Below are positions 18,620 through 27,912 of a stretch of DNA of 64,000 bases, piece by piece. The DNA is from Solitalea koreensis (GTDB taxonomy: Bacteria > Bacteroidota > Bacteroidia > Sphingobacteriales > Sphingobacteriaceae). Each line of letters opens with the position of its first letter. The stretch's first letter is position 1. The stretch lies in contig NZ_FXSZ01000007.1 of NCBI RefSeq assembly GCF_900182575.1, forward strand, positions 94,682 through 158,681. Reading direction: 5' to 3'. Below the pieces are notes generated by a model. That model was not told the origin of the DNA. It was given only the letters and a program-made list of their open reading frames with translations, and ran no database searches. Made by a program: the position numbers and the translations under genes.

Positions 18620-21289
18620 ATGAAAAAAATACGTTTTTTGGTAGCGTTGATGTTTTGTTCAACACTGTTACAGGCACAAGATTATAAGAAATATCCAATG
18701 TGGAATGCCCATTTGCCCATGGAAAAACGGGTAAATGATTTGGTGAGCAGATTGACTTTGGAAGAAAAAGTGGCTCAAATGCTGAATGCGGCTCCGGCTG
18801 TACCGCGTTTGGGCATTCCTGCATACGAGTGGTGGAATGAAATTCTGCATGGAGTAGCCCGTACTCCTTATAAAACTACTGTGTTTCCGCAGGCAATTGG
18901 TATGGCCGCTACCTGGGATACTACTTCGCTGAAGCTGATGGCACAATACTCAGCTATGGAAGGTCGCGCGATTAACAATAAAGCGGTTGCTGATGGCAAA
19001 ACCAAAGACCGTTACCTGGGTCTTACCTATTGGACCCCCAATATTAATATCTTTCGCGATCCGCGCTGGGGCCGCGGGCAGGAAACCTATGGAGAAGATC
19101 CTTTTCTTACAGCCAAGCTAGGGGCTTCCTTTGTACGAGGCCTGCAGGGAAATGATCCTAAATACCTCCTTGCGGCAGCCTGTGCCAAGCATTATGCGGT
19201 ACACAGCGGCCCTGAGCCTACCCGCCATGTTGATAATATCAATCCCAGCGATCATGATTTATGGGATACTTATTTGCCGGCTTTCAGGGAGTTGGTAGTT
19301 AATGCAAAAGTTGCCGGCGTGATGTGTGCCTACAATGCATTGAACTCGCAGCCTTGTTGTGCCAATGACCTTTTGATGAATAATATCCTGCGAAATCAAT
19401 GGAAATTTACCGGATATGTAACAAGCGACTGTTGGGCAATTGATGATTTTGTAAAAAACCATAAAACGCACAAAAATAGGGCGGAAGCCTCAGCCGATGC
19501 AGTAATGCATGGTACAGATGTGGAATGCGGTACTTCGGTATATAAAACATTGGTGGATGCCGTTAAAACTGGCTTGATTGATGAAAAACAAATTGATGTT
19601 TCGGTGAAGCGTTTGTTTACCATTCGATACAGGTTAGGTATGTTCGATCCGGCAGAAAATGTAAAATATACGAAAGTTCCTTTTAGTTCATTAGAATCGC
19701 CGGAGCATAAAGCTCACGCGTTAAAAATGGCTCAACAGTCAATCGTATTATTAAAAAATGAAAATCAACTATTGCCGCTAAGTAAATCGCTTAAACGTAT
19801 TGCGGTTATTGGTCCCAATGCCGATAGTAGAACAGCTATGCTGGGCAATTACAATGGTGTTCCTTCCCGCATTGTTTCGGTGTTGGATGGTATTCGAGAT
19901 AAGGTAGGTGCGCATACTGAAATTGTATATGAACCTGCGGTGAATTATGTTGGTGAAACGCTTTTTATGCCGGAGAACGATCCTTCTTTTTATTCTTACA
20001 AGAATCAGCACGGTATACTGGCCGCCTATTTTAACAATGATAAACTGGAAGGAGCCCCTGTTTATGAAACCATGGTTGCTGATATCAATTTTGTTTACCC
20101 CGAAGGACAAATACCAGCTCCTGGAGTTCAGGCCAGACATTTCTCGGCCCGTTTTACGACTAATTTTTCTGTTAAGGAGGATGAAACCATTTCTTGGCAA
20201 ATGGAAGGTGATGACGGTTACCGCTTGTTCATCAACGACAGTCTGGTAGTTAATCACTGGAATTACGACCCGGTTAAACGCATTTTTAAATGGAAAGCCC
20301 GTAAAGGTGTCGATTACAAAATGGTATTGGAATACTGGCAAAACGAAGATGGAGCCTTGATTCGTATGCAGAAAGGATCCATTCAAAAAGCTGACTTGCC
20401 TGCCGTCGCGAAAAGAGTGGCCGATGTAGATGCCATTGTTTTTGTGGGTGGAATTTCTCCTGAACTGGAAGGCGAGCAAATGCCGGTAAATGTTGAAGGT
20501 TTTGATGGTGGCGATCGTTCTTCAATTATGCTGCCTGCAATACAAACTGCTTTGTTAAAAGAGTTAAAAGCTACAGGGAAGCCGGTTGTAATGGTAATGC
20601 TTACGGGTAGTGCTATTGCCCTGCCATGGGAGCAACAAAATATTCCTGCCATTGTGAACGCCTGGTATGGAGGTCAAAGTGGAGGGACAGCGGTAGCGGA
20701 TGTGCTCTTTGGCGATTATAATCCGGCTGGTCGTTTACCAGTAACTTTTTACAAAAGTGATGCGGATTTGCCTGGCTTTAAAGATTATAACATGCAAGGT
20801 CATACCTATCGCTACTTCAAGGGAGACGCTTTATATCCATTCGGTTACGGCCTAAGTTATTCTACGTTTAAATATGCATCTTTAAACGCTCCAACTGAAG
20901 CGAAAAAAGGTAAATCCATTACTGTATCAACATCTGTTACCAATACCGGAGCTTACGATGGGGAAGAAGTAGTGCAGCTGTATGTATCATACCCTGATGT
21001 TAAAGAACAAGCTCCAATTCGTGCATTGAAAGGATTTCAACGTATTTTCCTGAAAAAGGGACAAACAAAATTGGTTCAATTTGAACTTACTCCTGAACAA
21101 CTGATGCTTGTGAATGAGTACGGACAATCTTACCTGCCTACAGGGAAAGTACAGATAAGCGTAGGTGGTGGGCAGCCTGGAGTAACACTTGATGGTGTGG
21201 CACAGGTAAGTAAAAGTACTGTTTTGATAAAGGAACAGACTGTTAAGGTTCAGGTAAGTAAAGGCGCAATGGTAATTAAGAAGCAGTAG
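18620..21289 (+). CDS. GH3 beta-xylosidase/beta-glucosidase with PA14 insert
   Basis: This secreted GH3 exo-hydrolase probably releases xylose from xylo-oligosaccharides. A signal peptide ends at LLQAQ (about residue 20). The N-terminal TIM-barrel domain includes YEWWNEILHGVAR, GRGQETYGEDP and the nucleophile Asp270 in YVTSDCWAIDD. The second alpha/beta domain is interrupted by a PA14 domain at about 460-610 (HGILAAYF..., GDDGYRLFINDSLV). A fibronectin-III-like domain closes the protein (about 795-870). The WWNE...HG...R pattern is that of plant-type and bacterial xylosidases. It begins a likely operon with the EEP protein, xylulokinase and xylose isomerase, which supports xylose as the product; glucosidase activity cannot be excluded. 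Confidence 0.88.
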   Translation: MKKIRFLVALMFCSTLLQAQDYKKYPMWNAHLPMEKRVNDLVSRLTLEEKVAQMLNAAPAVPRLGIPAYEWWNEILHGVARTPYKTTVFPQAIGMAATWDTTSLKLMAQYSAMEGRAINNKAVADGKTKDRYLGLTYWTPNINIFRDPRWGRGQETYGEDPFLTAKLGASFVRGLQGNDPKYLLAAACAKHYAVHSGPEPTRHVDNINPSDHDLWDTYLPAFRELVVNAKVAGVMCAYNALNSQPCCANDLLMNNILRNQWKFTGYVTSDCWAIDDFVKNHKTHKNRAEASADAVMHGTDVECGTSVYKTLVDAVKTGLIDEKQIDVSVKRLFTIRYRLGMFDPAENVKYTKVPFSSLESPEHKAHALKMAQQSIVLLKNENQLLPLSKSLKRIAVIGPNADSRTAMLGNYNGVPSRIVSVLDGIRDKVGAHTEIVYEPAVNYVGETLFMPENDPSFYSYKNQHGILAAYFNNDKLEGAPVYETMVADINFVYPEGQIPAPGVQARHFSARFTTNFSVKEDETISWQMEGDDGYRLFINDSLVVNHWNYDPVKRIFKWKARKGVDYKMVLEYWQNEDGALIRMQKGSIQKADLPAVAKRVADVDAIVFVGGISPELEGEQMPVNVEGFDGGDRSSIMLPAIQTALLKELKATGKPVVMVMLTGSAIALPWEQQNIPAIVNAWYGGQSGGTAVADVLFGDYNPAGRLPVTFYKSDADLPGFKDYNMQGHTYRYFKGDALYPFGYGLSYSTFKYASLNAPTEAKKGKSITVSTSVTNTGAYDGEEVVQLYVSYPDVKEQAPIRALKGFQRIFLKKGQTKLVQFELTPEQLMLVNEYGQSYLPTGKVQISVGGGQPGVTLDGVAQVSKSTVLIKEQTVKVQVSKGAMVIKKQ

Positions 21290-21322
21290 GTAGTTAAAAA
21301 GAACGTTATCAAAAATAAATAT

Positions 21323-22162
21323 ATGTTATTAAGAAACGCATTGCTGGCGAGCATGGTTTGTTTGTTTTCGGTAAAAGGTTTTTCTCAAGGCAAGCAAAAA
21401 CAGCTCAAGGTAATGACCTACAATATCCGGCACGCCAGTCCGCCTACGCATCCTGAAGCGATTGATGTTGATACCATAGCAGCGCTTATTAATAAATATA
21501 AGCCTGATGTGGTCGCCTTACAGGAAGTAGATGTGAATACACGTCGTTCCGGAAAAATGATGAATGAGGCTAAGGAACTCGGTGAGAAGACCAAGATGTA
21601 TTATTATTTCGGGAAAGCTATTGATTTCGACGGAGGTGGTTATGGCATCGCTATTTTGTCCAAATTTCCGTTTGATTCTGTTAAAACGTACAACCTTCCT
21701 TCAGCAAACAATCATGCTGAACGTAGAGCGCTTGCCCTTGGCTACCTTCGGATTGATGAGCATAAAAAAATGCTTTTCGCCTGCACTCACTTAGATGCAG
21801 AAAAAGATCACGCCAGTCGTATGTTGCAAATTAAAACAATTGATAGTCTGATCAGTCATAGTCCGTTTCCGCTGGTACTGGCCGGTGATTTAAATAGTGA
21901 AACAGGAAGTCCGGTTATTCAGGTGCTCGATCAAAATTTCCAACGATCTTGTTTGAATGATTGCGGCTATACAATCCCTTCCGACAAACCCACTGAAACT
22001 ATTGATTTCATCGCTTATCGAAAATCTGATTCATGCCATGTTATCAGTCATCGTGTACTGCAGGAACCTTATCCTTCTGATCACTTACCCGTAATGGCAG
22101 AACTGTCGATTGCTTTCAAAAAAGCGAATGCTAAACAGAAAACTGGCCTAAGAAAAAAATAA
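21323..22162 (+). CDS. secreted endonuclease/exonuclease/phosphatase (EEP) family protein
   Basis: This is a metal-dependent phosphoesterase of the EEP fold, exported by a signal peptide ending near KGFSQG. Fold motifs in order are MTYNIRHA (about 36-43), LQEVDV (about 72-77), GDLNSETG (about 191-198) and SDHLPVMAEL near the C-terminus, so the metal and catalytic residues are present. The length, 279 residues, is usual for the family. It lies 33 bp after the GH3 gene and 5 bp before xylB. Members recur in Bacteroidota glycan loci, but what they cleave there is unclear; nucleic acid or a phosphorylated small molecule are both possible. Confidence 0.85.
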   Translation: MLLRNALLASMVCLFSVKGFSQGKQKQLKVMTYNIRHASPPTHPEAIDVDTIAALINKYKPDVVALQEVDVNTRRSGKMMNEAKELGEKTKMYYYFGKAIDFDGGGYGIAILSKFPFDSVKTYNLPSANNHAERRALALGYLRIDEHKKMLFACTHLDAEKDHASRMLQIKTIDSLISHSPFPLVLAGDLNSETGSPVIQVLDQNFQRSCLNDCGYTIPSDKPTETIDFIAYRKSDSCHVISHRVLQEPYPSDHLPVMAELSIAFKKANAKQKTGLRKK

Positions 22163-22167
22163 AAAAC

Positions 22168-23685
22168 ATGCTGTTATTAGGAATAGATATAGGAACATCC
22201 TCTATAAAAGTTTCGGTTGTTGATTCGGCTTCGCAACAATGCCTGGCATCTGCGCAATATCCCGATAAAGAAGTGAGCATTATTTCGCACCAGCCTGGCT
22301 GGGCCGAACAGTCGCCGGAAACCTGGTGGGAACATGTTCAAAAGGCTATTTTACGGGTTCATTCAAGCAAAAAATACAATCCTTTGGCAATAGGAGCTAT
22401 CGGCATTGCTTATCAAATGCACGGAATGGTGGTTGTTGATAAGCAGCAGAATGTATTACGTGATGCTATTATTTGGTGCGACAGTAGGGCTGTGGCCATT
22501 GGAGAACAGGCTTTTGCTGCCATTGGTCCGGAGAACTGCTTTTCCAAGCTGTTAAACTCTCCCGGAAACTTTACCGCCTCAAAATTGGCATGGGTGAAAA
22601 AAAATGAACCTGCTGTTTATGAGCAAATTGATAAAGTGATGTTGCCTGGTGATTTTATTTCCATGAAACTGACCGGCGAAATCACCACTAACATTTCCTC
22701 CTTATCCGAAGGCATTTTCTGGGATTTCGAAACCAATGATGTATCGGCAGATGTCATGAATTACTTTGGATTTAATCGCAGTGTAATTCCTTCCATTCGA
22801 CCTGTGTTTTCAATTTACGGGGAGTTGAAGAACGACATAGCTCAACAACTTTCCCTGAAACCAGGGATTCCGGTTAGTTATAAGGCAGGAGATCAGCCCA
22901 ATAACGCATTATCGTTAAATGTGCTCAATCCGGGTGAAGTAGCTGCCACAGCCGGAACCTCAGGTGTGATTTATGGCGTAAGCGATGAACTTACCTCTGA
23001 TCCTCAATCGCGTGTAAATCCTTTTGCTCATGTCAACTACACCTCCGCAAGTAAACGCTTAGGTGTTTTGTTATGCATAAATGGCACAGGAATTATCAAC
23101 CGTTGGACTAAAGATACATTTGATTCCAACCTCAGTTATGCTGAAATGAATGAGGAGGCGCGTCAAATAGCCATTGGAAGCGACGGCTTAAAAATTCTTC
23201 CTTTTGGTAACGGTGCAGAGCGCATGCTGAACAATAGAATTATTGGCGCTCATATTCATAATATTAATCTGAATAAACATACAAAAGCACATATTTTCAG
23301 AGCCACTCAAGAAGGAATTGCCTTTGCTTTTCGCTACGGGCTGGATATAATGCGGTCAAATGGCATGCATCCGCAAATTATTAAGGCCGGTATGGCCAAT
23401 CTATTTTTGAGCGAATTATTTACCGAAGCCTTTGTAAATGCCACCGGTGTTCCGGTTGAGTTGTACAAAAACGACGGTAGCATTGGTGCTGCTTTAGGTG
23501 CCGGTATCGGAGTAAAGGCTTTTGCCTCAGCATCCGATGCATTTACGAATCTGCTCCCGGTAAAAATGGTTGAACCGACAAATATTGATGCTTATGAATC
23601 GGCATACCAGCATTGGGAAGAACTATTGAACAAACAATCTATTGATAACGAACAAAAAGAAACAGTATGTCAACAGTCGTTTTAG
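22168..23685 (+). CDS. xylB: xylulokinase
   Basis: This cytoplasmic FGGY-family kinase converts D-xylulose and ATP to xylulose-5-phosphate. The N-terminal phosphate-binding loop is GIDIGTSSIKVSV (about 5-17), substrate contacts are in YQMHGMVV (about 82-89), and the likely catalytic base is Asp242 in KAGDQPNNAL. A glycine-rich ATP loop lies in the C-terminal half (about 425-460). The 505-residue length is normal. Its last 19 bp overlap the start of xylA, which implies translational coupling. In many bacteria xylA comes first; here the kinase precedes the isomerase. Confidence 0.93.
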   Translation: MLLLGIDIGTSSIKVSVVDSASQQCLASAQYPDKEVSIISHQPGWAEQSPETWWEHVQKAILRVHSSKKYNPLAIGAIGIAYQMHGMVVVDKQQNVLRDAIIWCDSRAVAIGEQAFAAIGPENCFSKLLNSPGNFTASKLAWVKKNEPAVYEQIDKVMLPGDFISMKLTGEITTNISSLSEGIFWDFETNDVSADVMNYFGFNRSVIPSIRPVFSIYGELKNDIAQQLSLKPGIPVSYKAGDQPNNALSLNVLNPGEVAATAGTSGVIYGVSDELTSDPQSRVNPFAHVNYTSASKRLGVLLCINGTGIINRWTKDTFDSNLSYAEMNEEARQIAIGSDGLKILPFGNGAERMLNNRIIGAHIHNINLNKHTKAHIFRATQEGIAFAFRYGLDIMRSNGMHPQIIKAGMANLFLSELFTEAFVNATGVPVELYKNDGSIGAALGAGIGVKAFASASDAFTNLLPVKMVEPTNIDAYESAYQHWEELLNKQSIDNEQKETVCQQSF

Positions 23686-24998
23686 GTAACAAAAAATATT
23701 TTAAAGGCATTGATCAAATTAAATACGAAGGTGCCTCATCTGACAATCCGTTGGCTTATCGCTGGTACGACGAAAATAAGGTCGTGGCGGGGAAAACCAT
23801 GAAAGAACATCTGCGTTTTGCGGTAGCCTATTGGCATTCATTCTGTGGCAATGGTGCCGATCCGTTTGGTGAAGCCACGCATGTTTTCCCATGGAATGAA
23901 AAAGCCGGTGCGGTAGATCGTGCAAAGGATAAAATGGATGCCGCTTTTGAATTGCTCTCTAAGTTAAATCTTCCTTACTACTGTTTTCACGATGTTGACC
24001 TGGTTGATTTTGGCAACAGTATTCTTGAAAACGAAAAAAGGTTAAATGCCATCACCGAATATGCGAAAGAAAAGCAGGCTGAAACCGGCGTGAAGCTATT
24101 GTGGGGTACTGCCAATTTGTTTTCGCATCGCAGGTATATGAATGGTGCGGCTACCAATCCCGATTTTCATGTGTTGACGCATGGAGCTGCGCAGGTAAAA
24201 GCTGCCCTAGATGCAACAATTGCATTAAATGGCGAAAATTATGTTTTTTGGGGAGGTAGAGAAGGGTACATGAGCCTGCTGAATACCAATATGAAACGCG
24301 AGCAGGAGCATTTGGCCGAATTTTTACGCACAGCCCGCGATTATGCGCGTTCTCAGGGTTTTAAAGGAACATTCTTTATCGAACCTAAGCCTTGCGAGCC
24401 ATCAAAACATCAATACGATTATGATGCGGCTACAGTCATTGGCTTTTTGCGTGAGCATGATTTGTTGGCTGATTTTAAGCTGAATATTGAGGTAAACCAC
24501 GCTACATTGGCGGGGCATACCTTCCAGCATGAACTACAGGTTGCTGCTGATGCTGGTTTATTGGGTTCAATTGATGCCAACCGAGGTGATTATCAAAACG
24601 GATGGGATACCGACCAGTTTCCAACTAACTTAAATGAACTAACCGAATCTATGCTGGTGATTTTACAGGCGGGAGGATTGCAAGGCGGAGGTGTTAATTT
24701 CGACGCTAAAATCCGTAGAAACTCTACTGATCCTGCCGACCTGTTCTACGCCCACATCGGTGGCGCAGATGCTTTCGCCCGCGCTCTCCTCATTGCCAAT
24801 GTTATTCTTGAAAAATCAGATTATACTAAAATCAGGCTAGAACGTTATGCCTCATTTGACAGTGGGAAAGGAAAAGAGTTTGAACAAGGAAAGCTTACAT
24901 TGGAAGATTTAAGAGAATATGCGATTGAATTCGGTGAACCCGAAGTAAGAAGCGGGAAGCAGGAGTATTTGGAAAATCTGATTAACCGGTTTATTTAA
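23667..24998 (+). CDS. xylA: xylose isomerase
   Basis: This enzyme isomerises D-xylose to D-xylulose in the cytoplasm, with two divalent metals in a TIM barrel. Characteristic segments are ATHVFPW (about 70-76), FHDVDLVDFG with the catalytic His108, EPKPCEPSKHQYDYD (metal-binding Glu), EVNHATLAGHTF and DANRGDYQNGWDTDQFP (metal-binding Asp cluster). The 443 residues fit the longer group II class. It starts within the end of xylB (19-bp overlap), and its transcript ends at the hairpin at 25004-25037. Confidence 0.96.
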   Translation: MSTVVLGNKKYFKGIDQIKYEGASSDNPLAYRWYDENKVVAGKTMKEHLRFAVAYWHSFCGNGADPFGEATHVFPWNEKAGAVDRAKDKMDAAFELLSKLNLPYYCFHDVDLVDFGNSILENEKRLNAITEYAKEKQAETGVKLLWGTANLFSHRRYMNGAATNPDFHVLTHGAAQVKAALDATIALNGENYVFWGGREGYMSLLNTNMKREQEHLAEFLRTARDYARSQGFKGTFFIEPKPCEPSKHQYDYDAATVIGFLREHDLLADFKLNIEVNHATLAGHTFQHELQVAADAGLLGSIDANRGDYQNGWDTDQFPTNLNELTESMLVILQAGGLQGGGVNFDAKIRRNSTDPADLFYAHIGGADAFARALLIANVILEKSDYTKIRLERYASFDSGKGKEFEQGKLTLEDLREYAIEFGEPEVRSGKQEYLENLINRFI

Positions 24999-25003
24999 TT
25001 TAA

Positions 25004-25037
25004 AAAAGAGCTCTAATAAAATGATTGGAGCTCTTTT
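25004..25037 (+). terminator. intrinsic terminator after xylA
   Basis: A perfect 10-bp stem (AAAAGAGCTC with GAGCTCTTTT) around a 14-nt loop begins 5 bp after the xylA stop. It marks the end of the GH3-EEP-xylB-xylA transcript. Confidence 0.85.
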
Positions 25038-25114
25038 AATAATCGTAATATTTACCATATTGCAGATTAGTAAAAACAACCAATTAAATTATCTATCTCA
25101 ATCTAAACTAATTT

Positions 25115-26875
25115 ATGAAAACACTTGAAACCAAGGATTATATCGTTTTCCTTGTTTATTTTCTCATTATTGCAGCCTATGGTTTTTGGGTGTATCGCCG
25201 TAAAAAAACGGCAAATGCAAGTTCTAAAGATTATTTTCTGGCAGAAGGGTCTTTAACCTGGTGGGCTATTGGTGCTTCATTAATCGCCTCTAACATCTCG
25301 GCCGAACAGTTTATCGGCATGAGCGGCTCTGGTTTTAAGTTGGGGCTGGCCATTGCTACCTACGAGTGGATGGCGGCGGCAACGTTAATGATTGTGGCTA
25401 TTTTCTTTATTCCGGTTTATCTGAAGAACAAGATTTACACCATGCCACAATTTCTTAACCAGCGCTATAACTCAACCGTAAGTATGATTATGGCGGTGTT
25501 TTGGCTGTTGCTGTATGTGGTGGTGAACCTAACTTCTATCCTCTATCTGGGTGCCCTGGCTATCAATAGTATTTCGGGAATCAGCTTAAATCTGTGCATG
25601 TTTGCCTTGGCTATTTTTGCCGTTGTGATAACGCTGGGAGGTATGAAGGTAATTGGTTATACCGATGTAATTCAGGTTTTCTTTTTGATTCTAGGTGGTT
25701 TAGTAACGACTTATTTAGCCTTAAACATGGTAGCGACTCACTACGGTACTTCAGGCGTGTTAAACGGTTTCAGCTTTTTGACTGAAAAAGCCGGGGAGCA
25801 TTTTCATATGGTCTTCAAAAAAGATAACCCTAACTACATGGATTTGCCAGGTCTTACGGTGTTAATTGGAGGTATGTGGATCGTGAATTTGAATTACTGG
25901 GGCTGTAATCAGTACATCACGCAACGTGCATTAGGAGCCGATTTGAAAACAGCAAGAAGTGGTATTTTATTCGCGGCATTTTTAAAAATGTTGATGCCGG
26001 TGATCGTAGTATTGCCGGGTATTGCCGCTTATCTGTTGTACAGAGAAGGTGCTTTCCAGACGGAAATGCTTCAGGGGGGCGAAGTTAACCCCGACAGAGC
26101 CTATCCTGTTTTGTTGAATTTATTACCTGCAGGATTAAAAGGTTTATCATTTGCAGCCTTAACGGCCGCAGTTGTAGCCTCATTAGCAGGAAAAGCCAAT
26201 AGTATTGCTACCATTTTTACACTTGATATCTATAAAAAAGTAATAAATATCAATGCTAACGAAAAGAAACTAGTATGGATTGGCAAGGCAACGGTTATCA
26301 TAGCCATGTTGTTAGCTATTGTCATTGCTCCAAACTTAGGTATTGATAAAAAAGGAGGTTTCCAATACATTCAGGAATATACGGGATTTGTATCGCCGGG
26401 TATTTTTGCCATGTTTATCCTAGGATTCTTCTGGAAAAGAACCACTTCAAATGCTGCCTTATTTGCTACAATCGGTGGTTTCGCTTTATCGGTATTCTTT
26501 AAATTATTGCCAACCTTTGCCGATCTGTCATTTTTGGCTTCAACAGGTTTTTCAAAAGACAATGGTACAGGTGTTTTCGAAATCCCATTTTTAGATCGTA
26601 TGGGTTTTGTATTTATCATTTGTGTTGTGTCGATGTATATTATCAGTATGATTGAAAGCAGAAAAACTGAAGTTGTGGAAGAATGGGTTGAGGATGAAGA
26701 AATACCTGTTTATGCCGATGATATAATTGCAGCAGAAACGACTACAGCTAGAAAAGTTAAAAAAGCGAAAGGCTTGGAAGTGGATACGAGTATGTTTAAA
26801 ACCTCGCCTGGCTTTGCTGTTGGCGCATTAATCATTTGCGGCTTATTGGTTGCCTTGTACACCGTATTCTGGTAA
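25115..26875 (+). CDS. sodium/solute symporter (SSS family), probable sodium/xylose cotransporter
   Basis: This inner-membrane symporter of the SLC5/SSS family has about 14 membrane segments across 586 residues. Family signs are the ASLIASNISAEQFIGMSGSGF stretch in the first discontinuous helix (about 53-73), GGMKVIGYTDVIQ (about 176-188) and AALTAAVVASLAGKANSIATIF (about 349-370), where sodium ligands usually lie. An acidic, charged cytoplasmic loop (about 515-570) precedes the last helix. It has its own upstream gap and a terminator on each side, so it is a single-gene unit. Its position after xylA makes xylose or a small xylo-oligosaccharide the likely substrate. Confidence 0.88.
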   Translation: MKTLETKDYIVFLVYFLIIAAYGFWVYRRKKTANASSKDYFLAEGSLTWWAIGASLIASNISAEQFIGMSGSGFKLGLAIATYEWMAAATLMIVAIFFIPVYLKNKIYTMPQFLNQRYNSTVSMIMAVFWLLLYVVVNLTSILYLGALAINSISGISLNLCMFALAIFAVVITLGGMKVIGYTDVIQVFFLILGGLVTTYLALNMVATHYGTSGVLNGFSFLTEKAGEHFHMVFKKDNPNYMDLPGLTVLIGGMWIVNLNYWGCNQYITQRALGADLKTARSGILFAAFLKMLMPVIVVLPGIAAYLLYREGAFQTEMLQGGEVNPDRAYPVLLNLLPAGLKGLSFAALTAAVVASLAGKANSIATIFTLDIYKKVININANEKKLVWIGKATVIIAMLLAIVIAPNLGIDKKGGFQYIQEYTGFVSPGIFAMFILGFFWKRTTSNAALFATIGGFALSVFFKLLPTFADLSFLASTGFSKDNGTGVFEIPFLDRMGFVFIICVVSMYIISMIESRKTEVVEEWVEDEEIPVYADDIIAAETTTARKVKKAKGLEVDTSMFKTSPGFAVGALIICGLLVALYTVFW

Positions 26876-26922
26876 TAGATTAAACTAAATCGGTCGATAA
26901 TCGGCTTTTTCGCTTTCGTTTT

Positions 26923-26960
26923 AAAATAGCTGTCACTTATTTGTGGCAGCTATTTTTTTT
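26923..26960 (+). terminator. intrinsic terminator after symporter gene
   Basis: A 14-bp stem (AAAATAGCTGTCAC with GTGGCAGCTATTTT, one G-U pair) with a 6-nt loop is followed by a long U-run. Confidence 0.88.
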
Positions 26961-27064
26961 TAGAAAAACAGTTGAATCGAAGGATTTATTCTTTTGATGT
27001 GCTGAAGTAAAATGTGCTCTGTGGATTGTTTTGGATATGATCCATTGTTTTGAGGTAGTTGCAA

Positions 27065-27091
27065 TAAAAAAGCCGCCCACCACAGGCGGCT
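27065..27091 (-). terminator. hairpin with U-run on the minus strand
   Basis: AGCCGCC pairs with GGCGGCT around a 7-nt loop. Read on the minus strand the stem is followed by a T-run, so it would terminate leftward transcription coming from the RNA candidates to its right. Confidence 0.6.
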
Positions 27092-27095
27092 ATTT

Positions 27096-27260
27096 ATTAA
27101 AAAACAGAAAAGCCCAGCGGGGAGCCAGGCATAGTCTATCAATTAAACCAAACCGGTCATTCATTATCAATCGTTATTCCGATTCGCTCTTTTCTTAAAA
27201 AAATATTAACAAAAACTTCAAATTACTGCCAATCAAATACTTGTGTAAATGTGGTTTCTG
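27096..27260 (-). ncRNA. candidate structured small RNA, copy 1
   Basis: This unit reads leftward and ends in a GC stem (27112-27118 with 27124-27130) followed by a U-rich run. It contains a conserved block (27131-27157) that is identical in copy 2. The stem differs from copy 2 by changes that keep base pairing (C-G becoming U-G, G-C becoming G-U), as expected for a functional RNA hairpin. No open frame of credible length is present. No known RNA family is recognised; the 5' end is not defined. Confidence 0.4.
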
Positions 27261-27449
27261 TAGTTGTTTGGCCGCTTTTCTGGCAAGGTGTATTTTTTTC
27301 TAGACAAGCTTGCTGGTTAATGTTTAGTATTTCAGATAATGTAAGAGTGAGTTTAAAGAAAATAAGATGACTATTGTTAATACTTGTGCAAGAAAACATT
27401 TTTGATGTTTGTTGTGGCTGAGAGAGTCCGGTGATAGCTGACTGTTTTT

Positions 27450-27612
27450 ACAAAAAAAAGAAAAGCCCGGCGGGAGCCGGGCATAGTCTATCAATTAAAC
27501 CAAACCGGTTATTTAATATCAAGCTTTGTTCCCATTGCATCCTTTTCTTGCAAATTAATTAGCATAAATTTCAAATTGCTGCCAGTCAAATACTTGTAAA
27601 TATGGCCCTCTC
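27450..27612 (-). ncRNA. candidate structured small RNA, copy 2
   Basis: This is the second unit of the pair, about 352 bp from copy 1. It ends leftward in GCCCGGC-TCCC-GCCGGGC followed by a T-rich run (27450-27482), a clear minus-strand intrinsic terminator. Similarity to copy 1 continues beyond the candidate RNA to about 27745, including TTAATGTTTAGTATTT, so promoter and RNA were duplicated together. The stretch 26961-27912 contains no protein gene I can support. Confidence 0.42.
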
Positions 27613-27912
27613 TAAATTTTTCGGCGTTTTTTTTGCCTGTGTAGGGAATTCTGGTCATTCTTGTTAATTAATGTTTAGTATTTTATATAAAATCAATGAC
27701 GCTGAAGGGAATATATATTAACCATTGTTAATATTTGTTTTAGAATTAGTTAGTTTTGTATGTATTTGATCCAGTGTGTTTTAAGTCGCTGTTGGGTGTT
27801 GATGGAGTGGGAGTGTCACAATGCCTTTAAGGTTTAGTGTACCAGGATAAGATTTCGGTATAAGTTTAAATTATCAGATCTTAGCCTTAATCTTTTTCCA
27901 TTAAATTAAGGC

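Noticed and set aside
19778..20479. A 233-residue open frame on the minus strand inside the GH3 gene
   Set aside because: It is antisense to the conserved second GH3 domain and PA14 insert, with basic, low-complexity composition typical of shadow frames.
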